Shown: one piece after another, positions 1 to 6,220 of the stretch
How the letters are laid out: every line of letters starts with the position of its first letter
Position numbering within the stretch: the stretch's first letter is position 1
Origin: Akkermansiaceae bacterium
GTDB taxonomy: Bacteria; Verrucomicrobiota; Verrucomicrobiia; Verrucomicrobiales; Akkermansiaceae
Reading direction: 5' to 3'
Length of the DNA: 14,965 nt
Assembly: GCA_014379305.1 (NCBI GenBank)
Contig: JACMMB010000208.1
Span: forward strand, 1 to 14,965
Notes under the pieces: model-generated
Database searches by the model: none
Told to the model about the DNA's origin: nothing
What the model saw: the letters and a program-made list of their open reading frames with translations, nothing else
Program-made: the position numbers and the translations under genes

Positions 1-1
1 C

Positions 2-580
2 ACCCATTACCTTTCCGATCTGACTTTCCAGAATGTTCCCCTGTCCTTCACCTGGGGCGGTGAGGAACGCACTGCGAAAGCCATCCAGCTCTCTACCGTC
101 AAACGCCGCTCGGGATTCCTCGACATCGTTCTCCGCTATTACGAAGAAGACATCCTCGACGCCCAATCCAGCGAGTCTCCTTCCGGTTCGGGCTTCAAAT
201 CCTCAGCCAGCGAAAAAAAACCTTTCGCCGAAATCACCCTGCTCTCCGATGTTGCATACTTTGAATGGCGGGTCCTTGACGGCCGCAGCATGGAATACCA
301 ATACGAATGGGATCTCCCCGGACGCCTTCCCCTGCAGCTGGAACTCAGCATCGCCATCGGCGCCAAAGGCCGCGAGCTCAGACACATTTTCTGGATTCCA
401 CCCCGCCAGAATCCCGAAGTTTTCATGCGCCAGCTCCAGCAGGCAAATGCCGCCAACGCGAATAATCCCGCAGGCACACCAACCACACCTGATACTCCTG
501 CGATCCCCACCACTCCACCAGTTCGCGATCCTTCCGCTGGCCTGCCCCCTGGATTGAATATCGATAACCCCAATCCATGA
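2..580 (+). CDS. GspJ-like minor pseudopilin, C-terminal part (5' end outside window)
   Basis: The frame is open from the first bases to a TGA and gives 192 residues; the prepilin leader and N-terminal helix lie upstream of the window. The visible part has the look of the GspJ C-terminal domain: a hydrophobic strand followed by FEWRVLDG, an aromatic and acidic segment, then DLPGRLPLQLELSI, the usual 'W..LP..v.i.i' ending of GspJ. The last 45 or so residues are a Pro/Thr/Asn-rich tail (TPTTPDTPAIPTTPP) that is not part of the fold. GspJ is a minor pseudopilin that caps the type II secretion pseudopilus together with GspI and GspK. Its stop overlaps the start of the following gspK in an ATGA, which supports both the frame and the assignment. 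Another minor pseudopilin (GspI or GspH) is less likely because the gene sits directly before gspK. Confidence 0.72.
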   Translation, partial: THYLSDLTFQNVPLSFTWGGEERTAKAIQLSTVKRRSGFLDIVLRYYEEDILDAQSSESPSGSGFKSSASEKKPFAEITLLSDVAYFEWRVLDGRSMEYQYEWDLPGRLPLQLELSIAIGAKGRELRHIFWIPPRQNPEVFMRQLQQANAANANNPAGTPTTPDTPAIPTTPPVRDPSAGLPPGLNIDNPNP

Positions 581-1548
581 AGACATCCCACCAACCATCT
601 TCAGCGAACCGGCGGAGCTTGAAATATCAAATTCCATCTCAACCGGGCGTCGCGCTCATCGCCGTCCTCTGGCTCATCGCAATCCTCTCACTCGCCGCCA
701 TCACCTCCCTGCGTGTCATCTCTTTCGATATGGAACTCGCAACTGCCAAAGTCCACGGCTCGCGTGCCTTTCAACTTGCGGAAATGGGCATTGCCATCGG
801 TTCCAACCCCGCCGTCGAGCGCAACGATCCTCTGCTCCACCGCATGGATGGGAAAAACAACGAGGAAGTCCATGTCACACTCACTTCCGAAGGAGCCCGC
901 TTCAACATCAACTCTCTTGTCTTTGCCGAAGATAAAACACTCATCCGTTCCATCTTCATACACTGGGGGCTCGATCTCGATGCCGCCCAAGCTCTTGCCG
1001 ATGCCTTGACCGATTGGACTGACAGCGACGACCAGACCGCACTCAATGGTGCCGAAGAGCCGGAGTATGGGAAAATCGGCCGCCTCAACCAACCTTTCAA
1101 CCGCCCCTTCTATGACATCGAGGAAATGCGTCTCGTACTCGGCATGAACCGGATCGAAGCCCTCCGACCCGATTGGCGCACCTGGTTTACCGTCTGGTCG
1201 TCCGGTACCCTCGACCTGAACGAAGCGAATGCCGAACTCATCGCCGTCGCCGCTGACGTGACCGAATCCCAAGCCTCCATCGTCCCCGAAACGGTTCGTG
1301 GCATTGATGACATCCGCGACACTGAGGATGATGTTCCCTTCAAAACTCCGGCCGAAGCACTTTCACTCCTTGGCATCAATGCCCAAATCCGCCAAGACAT
1401 CGCCGGGCGCTTCACCACAGACGACACCACCACCCGCATTCAATCCACCGCCCGTTCCGGCGACTCCACCCGCCGCATCACCGCCATCGTCCGCAACCGC
1501 ACCGGCAAACCGGCAATCCTCGACCGAACCACCGAAATCATCCCCTGA
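577..1548 (+). CDS. gspK: Type II secretion minor pseudopilin GspK
   Basis: This 323-residue protein carries a prepilin-type leader with Gly24 at the cleavage site, followed by VALIAVLWLIAILSLAA. The fifth residue after the cleavage site is Ala instead of the Glu found in most pseudopilins. That is a known trait of GspK, which sits at the pseudopilus tip. The diagnostic GspK block follows: LADALTDWTDSDD (residues 140-152), GAE at 158-160, then FYDIEEMRLVLGM (178-190), matching the family's 'DW.D.D....GAE...... eLr.V.G' pattern around its inserted alpha domain. A helix-hairpin-like DLNEANAELI (213-222) comes after. Length matches the family. The start is set by the ATGA overlap with the upstream pseudopilin gene. 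No Shine-Dalgarno sequence is seen, so translation is probably coupled. Confidence 0.92.
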   Translation: MKTSHQPSSANRRSLKYQIPSQPGVALIAVLWLIAILSLAAITSLRVISFDMELATAKVHGSRAFQLAEMGIAIGSNPAVERNDPLLHRMDGKNNEEVHVTLTSEGARFNINSLVFAEDKTLIRSIFIHWGLDLDAAQALADALTDWTDSDDQTALNGAEEPEYGKIGRLNQPFNRPFYDIEEMRLVLGMNRIEALRPDWRTWFTVWSSGTLDLNEANAELIAVAADVTESQASIVPETVRGIDDIRDTEDDVPFKTPAEALSLLGINAQIRQDIAGRFTTDDTTTRIQSTARSGDSTRRITAIVRNRTGKPAILDRTTEIIP

Positions 1549-1568
1549 AATCCACCGCTTTTTCCACC

Positions 1569-2810
1569 ATGGCAAAATCTTCACCAACCATCGCCCTGAT
1601 CCCCGGCGAAATCTCATGGGAAATCTGGACCCAGGGAGCAACAGGTTTGCAACTCGCGCCGCAGGATGCCACCCCGGCACAAAGACCCTCGGAAATTGAA
1701 AAACTTCCCGCAGGCGATCTCATCCTGTTTTTTCCAGCCAAAGCCCTCACCGCCCTGCCCCTTCAGGTTCACACTGCGGACGCCTCGCTATTTCCTGATC
1801 TTGCCGCAACCCACAGCGAGCGTCTCGGCCTACGCCCGGATCCCTTTGCAGGCCAGCTCGTCGACATTTTCCCTATCCTCGTAAATTCCGAAAAATCGAC
1901 CCTCCTTTCCATCGTCCTGCGCACCCCGCAAACCGAAGACCTGCCTAAAAAATCCCCGAAAGCGTTCGATATCTCACCGCGCGCCTTTCCAATAAAGGGC
2001 AATGCCCTCACCCTCTGGCGCGAACTCGGCAGCTGGGTTTTCGCCCTCCATCAACAGGGAAAACTGCTTTATTGCCAAGCCACCTCCATTTCCTCCCCCT
2101 CACCCGATGCCGCCCTGATCCGCGAGATCCGCATTGCCATCGCCCAGCTTTCGATGCAGGGAATTGAAGCCGCACCCGCCAAAGCCATCGTATGGTCTTC
2201 CGATCCGGAAACACAAACCATCCTCCTCTCCCAATCCCTCTCCCTCCAGACCGATCTCGCCGCACGCCCCGCACCCATCCTGCCCGATCCCCTCAGCAAA
2301 CTCCTACCAGCGGACGTCCGCGCCGCCCGCCGCGCGGCACGCAAACGCCAGAACATAATCGCTGTCTCCGCAGCCATCGTCTTCCTCTTTCTTGGCACCA
2401 TCGGTTACCTTGGCTACCAGTTGTGGCAGACTCATTCCCTTACCGAAAAGCTTATCGCCCGGTCCAACGCGGCCGCCCCGGAAGGTGAAGCCTACGCACT
2501 TCATATTTCAAAATGGGACGAGCTCCAAAATGGCATCGACCTCAACCAAAACACCGTCGACATACTCTCCCGCGTCGCCCGCTCCATCCCGCCAAATTCA
2601 GGCCTCCGCCTCCGCACCGCCGATATTTCCGCTAACGAAATACGCCTGATCGGTGAAGCCCCACAGCCTCAGGCGGTGAATCAGTTCTCTAAAAACCTCG
2701 CCCAAAACAACGATCTCGCCACCTTCACATGGCAGACTCCCGAGCCAAAACAGTCCACTCGTGGCTGGGAATTCACGTTCTCAGCCTCCACCGTCACCGT
2801 TACTCCATGA
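1569..2810 (+). CDS. gspL: GspL-like T2SS inner-membrane assembly protein
   Basis: This 413-residue protein has the bitopic layout of GspL: a long cytoplasmic part (about 1-260), a basic stop-transfer stretch (RAARRAARKRQ, 251-261), a single membrane segment at about 263-286, and a periplasmic domain of about 125 residues. Known GspL proteins bind the GspE ATPase through an actin-like cytoplasmic domain and pair with GspM in the inner membrane; the PilM/PilN pair is the pilus equivalent. Primary sequence similarity to textbook GspL is weak, so the call rests on topology, size and position directly after gspK. It starts 20 bases after the gspK stop. The ATG follows a pyrimidine-rich stretch without a Shine-Dalgarno sequence. 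The next T2SS gene on this strand lies 2.2 kb away, beyond two oppositely oriented regulator genes. Confidence 0.75.
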   Translation: MAKSSPTIALIPGEISWEIWTQGATGLQLAPQDATPAQRPSEIEKLPAGDLILFFPAKALTALPLQVHTADASLFPDLAATHSERLGLRPDPFAGQLVDIFPILVNSEKSTLLSIVLRTPQTEDLPKKSPKAFDISPRAFPIKGNALTLWRELGSWVFALHQQGKLLYCQATSISSPSPDAALIREIRIAIAQLSMQGIEAAPAKAIVWSSDPETQTILLSQSLSLQTDLAARPAPILPDPLSKLLPADVRAARRAARKRQNIIAVSAAIVFLFLGTIGYLGYQLWQTHSLTEKLIARSNAAAPEGEAYALHISKWDELQNGIDLNQNTVDILSRVARSIPPNSGLRLRTADISANEIRLIGEAPQPQAVNQFSKNLAQNNDLATFTWQTPEPKQSTRGWEFTFSASTVTVTP

Positions 2811-2822
2811 ACGGGAAAGAGC

Positions 2823-2846
2823 CCAAGATTGCAGGCGCAACCTTGG
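2823..2846 (+). terminator. Stem-loop just after gspL; possible transcript end
   Basis: CCAAG-A-TTGC, loop AGGC, then GCAA-C-CTTGG form a hairpin of 5+4 base pairs with one A/C mismatch, starting 13 bases after the gspL stop in the convergent gap with the regulator genes. No U-run follows on either strand, so it is not a standard intrinsic terminator. It may instead be a 3' RNA-stabilising element, or chance. The rest of the gap 2811-2951 shows nothing else. Confidence 0.4.
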
Positions 2847-2951
2847 ACTCAGTTGGGTGGGGGGAAAACAGCAATCTGATTTTGTTGAAAATGTGACCTG
2901 CACGCGGCAGACACAACCTCACGGAAACCAACTTTTGTTAGATTTGTTACC

Positions 2952-3932
2952 TTATCTCGGATAATCACCGTCTCCGAATTTTTCTTCATCCGGATTTTCC
3001 ATATCCCTATTGGAAAATTGTTTTCTTCCCGCCTTTCCAATCATTACCGCGAGCTGCAGCACCTCCTTCGCCCTCTCATCCCCCCGGCAATACACTCCAA
3101 AGCGATAGGCTTCCGGCAGCAAAAATTCAAACGTCCGCACGTGCTTCAGTTCATGCGGAAATTCTCTCAACCGGTTCATTGAATTCCCTGGTCCGAGAAA
3201 TACCCCCAGGCCTGCGTCCGCCGCTCGCGCCGCCGCCTCCTCACTGTCAAAAAAAACCGTGTTGGCCGCCTGCATCCCGTAGGCATATTCACACCAATGG
3301 CGCAGGAACTTGCCAAAACCCTTTGCCACATGGCCATTTGGTATCAGTAGAGTGGTTCGCAAAACCTCGGGAAAATTGAACTGCGCCTTATCGAAAGGAT
3401 GAAAACTCGGATGCCATGCCACCGTGATGCCCCGCTCCTGTCTGATCACTCCCTCCTGAATTCCCGCCGTCATCCCCTCTTGCAAGAACCGCGAGGCGAT
3501 AACCACATCCACCCTGCCCTCTTCCAGATCCTCACCCCAGTTCTCTCCGACTTTCCCACAAAGAAATTTCATATCCTTTCCGATCGGTTCGCTTTCCAGC
3601 GCCTGCGCCAGTTGCCTGGAATACCATGAACCGTCCAACCCGACCCATACCTCTCGATCGAACCTGCGTCCCTGCATCCTCACGCCATCCTTGAAGCTCA
3701 GATACACCTCGCAAACCTCCTGCACCCTGGCCAGAAAAACCACTCCCGCCGGCGTCAGCCTGGCTCCGCCCGCACCGCGTTCCAACAGAACGAGACCAAC
3801 CGCGCTTTCCAACTGCGAAATCGTCAAACTCACCGCCGGTTGGTTTAAACCCAGGCGTCTTCCCGTTTCGGAGAAATTGCCACTCGATGCCAAATCGCGG
3901 AACACCATCAGACTATTCAAATCGACATCCAT
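2952..3932 (-). CDS. LysR-type transcriptional regulator (second gene of a tandem pair)
   Basis: This 326-residue protein begins with a textbook LysR winged helix-turn-helix at about residues 5-63: LNSLMVFRDLASSGNFSE, then GRRLGLNQPAVSLTISQLES and LTPAG. A linker helix and an effector-binding region follow (about 95-295). It ends with a charged tail of about 30 residues (NRDMENPDEEKFGDGDYPR) that is not typical of the family. LysR-type proteins are tetrameric DNA-binding activators or repressors that sense a small ligand; nothing here identifies the ligand. The ATG lies four bases after the stop of the upstream regulator gene and is preceded by a strong GGAGG inside that gene's end, so the two are almost certainly co-transcribed. 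The pair sits antisense to, and inside, the T2SS cluster. Regulation of secretion genes is an inference from position only. Confidence 0.9.
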   Translation of the reverse strand: MDVDLNSLMVFRDLASSGNFSETGRRLGLNQPAVSLTISQLESAVGLVLLERGAGGARLTPAGVVFLARVQEVCEVYLSFKDGVRMQGRRFDREVWVGLDGSWYSRQLAQALESEPIGKDMKFLCGKVGENWGEDLEEGRVDVVIASRFLQEGMTAGIQEGVIRQERGITVAWHPSFHPFDKAQFNFPEVLRTTLLIPNGHVAKGFGKFLRHWCEYAYGMQAANTVFFDSEEAAARAADAGLGVFLGPGNSMNRLREFPHELKHVRTFEFLLPEAYRFGVYCRGDERAKEVLQLAVMIGKAGRKQFSNRDMENPDEEKFGDGDYPR

Positions 3933-3936
3933 CCGC

Positions 3937-4821
3937 CTACTTCCTCCCTCCGATAATCAGCATCTCCTTCAGATCCGCATACGGATGGTGTCGCCTCATT
4001 AGAGCCGCGAATTGATATTGCGGCCATTGATTTGCAATCGCTCCTCCCAGCGGACTGATCACATCCACCTGGAACACCACATCCCCTTTCCCCGCAGGAA
4101 CAATGGGCGCTTCATCGACTATTTCTCCCCCCCGCGCCCCTGCCGAACGGAATCTCTCCATCATTTCCGCGCAGGCATCCGCATCACCCTCCCTCACCAT
4201 GAACCATTTCCCCTTTAAATCTTTAGGCTTCGCTGGCAAAGCCCCGTCTCCGACCCGGCTGATATTCCAGCCCACCTCCCCAAGTTCAATGCGGTCCAAT
4301 CGCTCCGTTTCACCCAGACCAATGCCGAAATACACATCGCACTCCGCCGCCAGCAGACTCTTGTGCGCCTGGTTTCCATCAACCTTCAGGAAACACGAAC
4401 GGAACTTTCCGGAAATATTCAGTCTACTGAGATAATCAGTAAACAGCCCCACTCTGAAAAATCCACTCGCCGCCCCGAACCTCAGCACCCGCCCCCCTTG
4501 AAGCAACTGTTTAACCCCTTCCTCCATCTTTCGCAGGCTGGTGGAAAGCGGCCCCAGTTGGGCGAATAATCCTTGCCCGAAATGAGTCGGGACCACCTCG
4601 TGATTTTCATTCTCTGTTAGCAAATCCCGACCCACCAGCTTTGCGAAATCCTCACACACCCGCTTCACATTTGGGCGTCTCATCTGCAATTCCAAAGCCG
4701 CGTTCGCATACGATCCCTCCCGCACGGCGGTGCTGAAAACTTCCAGATGCCTCAGGGAAATCCCAGCCATGCCATCTTTTTGGTTGAATCCATCCATTCC
4801 GTTCCCGCCATTTTGTCCCAT
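3937..4821 (-). CDS. Divergent LysR-like transcriptional regulator (first gene of the pair)
   Basis: This 294-residue protein has a LysR-like N-terminal winged helix at about 22-85. ISLRHLEVFSTAVREGSYAN matches the family start, but the recognition region (LQMRRPNVKRVCEDFAKLVG) departs from the usual 'sQPAvS..I..LE..lG'. It is followed by LLTENENHEVVPTHFGQG, the counterpart of 'Lf.R....~LT.aG'. A coiled linker (PLSTSLRKMEEGVKQLLQGG) and an effector-like region follow (about 112-285). The start is uncertain: residues 1-17 are Gly/Asn-rich, and the ATGs at 4797 (Met9) and 4770 (Met18) fit the domain boundary better; none has a clear Shine-Dalgarno sequence. It diverges from gspM across a 158-base gap. 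It is clearly related to, but much diverged from, the regulator encoded just downstream. Confidence 0.78.
   Translation of the reverse strand: MGQNGGNGMDGFNQKDGMAGISLRHLEVFSTAVREGSYANAALELQMRRPNVKRVCEDFAKLVGRDLLTENENHEVVPTHFGQGLFAQLGPLSTSLRKMEEGVKQLLQGGRVLRFGAASGFFRVGLFTDYLSRLNISGKFRSCFLKVDGNQAHKSLLAAECDVYFGIGLGETERLDRIELGEVGWNISRVGDGALPAKPKDLKGKWFMVREGDADACAEMMERFRSAGARGGEIVDEAPIVPAGKGDVVFQVDVISPLGGAIANQWPQYQFAALMRRHHPYADLKEMLIIGGRK
3943..3951 (-). promoter_or_regulatory. Ribosome binding site of the downstream LysR gene
   Basis: On the - strand GGAGGGAGG sits in the last codons of the upstream regulator gene, 10 bases before the ATG at 3932. It fixes the start of the downstream gene and is one of only two clear Shine-Dalgarno sequences in the window. 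Confidence 0.75.
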
Positions 4822-4979
4822 GGTCCACTGCTTTGCAACCTGCTTCCTTAACCGCCCCTAAGGCTCGAAGAACTCTCCATCCTTGCCACCACCATGCCAG
4901 GCCACCAACCTTCCGCCGCTTCGAATCCCACCATACCAACAAATTCCCCAGCCAACGGCATTCCCTTCCCGTATCCACC
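4822..4979. promoter_or_regulatory. Divergent intergenic region between the regulator pair and gspM
   Basis: This gap must hold the start sites for the regulator pair (leftward) and possibly for the gspM-gspD group (rightward), because the regulators interrupt the + strand operon. No convincing -35/-10 pair was found on either strand by eye. The one structured element is the dyad at 4846-4863. The upstream extension of the gspM frame to an ATG at 4833 is His/Pro/Arg-rich and is not taken as coding. Confidence 0.5.
4846..4863. promoter_or_regulatory. 18-bp dyad, candidate LysR-type operator
   Basis: CCTTA and TAAGG are perfect 5-bp inverted arms separated by eight bases, 25 bp upstream of the first regulator's ATG. 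LysR-type proteins bind interrupted dyads described as T-N11-A. Here the symmetric T/A pair is spaced by 12; an 11-base spacing exists only off-centre. The position suits autoregulation and control of the divergent gspM. Short dyads of this size also occur by chance. Confidence 0.35.
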
Positions 4980-5504
4980 ATGTCACCGCGCGAAAAAAAA
5001 CTCCTCGCTCTTCTCCTCACCGCCGGCTTCATCATTCTCAATTTTTTCCTCTACACCTTTTACATCCAGAAGAAAACCCGCCTTTCCAACGAATTGAACG
5101 TTGCCCAGGCAAAGCTCCAGCAGGCACTCGCCTTCCAGCAAAGCTCCTCCCAGCTCGCCGAGGAAATGACTTGGCTCGCTGAACACGAGCCTGCAGCCGC
5201 CGCCTATCAGGACGTCCAAACCACGATCCAACAATTTGCCGAAGCCCAGGCCCGCAATTTCGGTTTGACCATCAAATCACAGGAACTCCTTCCCACCGAC
5301 ACCAGCGGCCTCCATTACCACCGCGCCCAGATCAAGATCAACCTTACCGGCCAGGAACAAGCCCTTTACCGCTGGTTCGACGCTATCAACGACCCCGCCT
5401 CCTTCCGCACCGCATACCAAATCCGCCTCACCCCCAACGCGCAGGACGATACCCTCATCGACTGCTCCGCAACCCTCTCTCAATGGTTTCCACCTGCAAC
5501 ATGA
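4980..5504 (+). CDS. gspM: GspM-like T2SS inner-membrane protein
   Basis: This 174-residue protein has the GspM/PilO layout: a short basic cytoplasmic N-terminus (MSPREKK), one membrane segment at about 8-28, a Gln/Ala-rich coiled-coil stretch (about 35-95), and a small C-terminal domain with alternating strands and helices (about 98-170) that would match the ferredoxin-like fold of GspM. GspM pairs with GspL to form the inner-membrane assembly platform. Assignment is by topology, length and neighbourhood; sequence motifs in this family are weak. The ATG at 4980 was chosen because it places the membrane helix right at the N-terminus. The longer frame from 4833 adds 49 His/Pro/Arg-rich residues that look non-coding. 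Its stop overlaps the next gene's start in an ATGA. Confidence 0.75.
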   Translation: MSPREKKLLALLLTAGFIILNFFLYTFYIQKKTRLSNELNVAQAKLQQALAFQQSSSQLAEEMTWLAEHEPAAAAYQDVQTTIQQFAEAQARNFGLTIKSQELLPTDTSGLHYHRAQIKINLTGQEQALYRWFDAINDPASFRTAYQIRLTPNAQDDTLIDCSATLSQWFPPAT

Positions 5505-6172
5505 AACGCTCTTACACATCATCCGGGCCTGCATTAGACCTGCCACGATTCAGCGCTGGAATCTTCCGCCACCGTTTTCCCGTGTGTTTTATGACAGCCG
5601 CCCTCTGCACCATCGGGCATGCCGAACTTCCTCAAAAAGCTCCGCTCACCAGCTACACCGCACTCTGGACCGAAAGCCCTTTTACCTCAAAACCCCCGCC
5701 CGCCGCCGCAGGCACCGCCGTCAATCCCCTCGACGACTATGCCCTGTCGGGCATTGCCCCGGTCCCCGGCGGCTATAGAATTACCCTTCTGAACAAGAAA
5801 AATCCCGAGGAAAAAAAAGTGATCGAACCGGGAATCAACTCGGAATTCACCGTGATCTCCGTCAACCGGAATCCCTCCAAATACCTGGGTACCACGGTCG
5901 TCCTGTCCTCAGGGGCCATTCAGGGCAGCGTTACCTTTCAGCCGGAACTCCTCGTTCTCAAAGGCCCGCCGGATGTCCAACAGCCTCCAAACAACAATCT
6001 CCCTCCCGGAGTCGCTCCAAATGCAGCTAACAATCAACAGGATCAAAACGCCCAAGTTCCGCAGCGCGCTCCCCGTCCCCGTATTGTTCCGCCTCCTATC
6101 CCTCAGGTCCAGGGTCAGCCCGCAAACCAAGCACAACCGCAGCCCCAATTCCGCCCCAATCTCCGCCAATAA
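5501..6172 (+). CDS. Exported T2SS-associated protein with a GspC-like core
   Basis: This 223-residue protein starts at an ATGA overlap with gspM. An N-terminal basic stretch (IFRHRF) and a hydrophobic run to GHA (residue 41) look like a signal peptide, though with an unusually long 25-residue leader. The mature part has TSYTALWTESPFTSKP followed by a block at about 78-155 (LDDYALSGIAPVPGGYRITL, KKVIEPG). It resembles the GspC homology region or PilP, which link the inner-membrane platform to secretin N0 domains in the periplasm. From about residue 157 the protein is Pro/Gln/Asn-rich and probably disordered; no PDZ domain or coiled coil is visible. Its place between gspM and gspD fits a secretin-connecting role. 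The GspC-like call is an inference from a loose pattern match; it could be a lineage-specific T2SS accessory protein. Confidence 0.55.
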   Translation: MKRSYTSSGPALDLPRFSAGIFRHRFPVCFMTAALCTIGHAELPQKAPLTSYTALWTESPFTSKPPPAAAGTAVNPLDDYALSGIAPVPGGYRITLLNKKNPEEKKVIEPGINSEFTVISVNRNPSKYLGTTVVLSSGAIQGSVTFQPELLVLKGPPDVQQPPNNNLPPGVAPNAANNQQDQNAQVPQRAPRPRIVPPPIPQVQGQPANQAQPQPQFRPNLRQ

Positions 6173-6220
6173 TCCCGCCTGATCCACGCACCCACTTACC
6201 TTTCAGTATTTTCCAAAGCC

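Noticed and set aside
688..1272. - strand open frame of 194 codons opposite gspK
   Set aside because: gspK has family motifs and ATGA coupling on the + strand; the antisense frame has none and is a compositional shadow.
2887..2951. Search for a second hairpin serving the regulator pair's 3' end
   Set aside because: Only a 4-bp CTGC/GCAG stem around GCGT was found, with no T-run directly after it.
4833..4979. N-terminal extension of gspM to an upstream ATG
   Set aside because: The added 49 residues are His/Pro/Arg-rich and would put the membrane helix far from the N-terminus, unlike GspM. The ATG at 4980 fits better.
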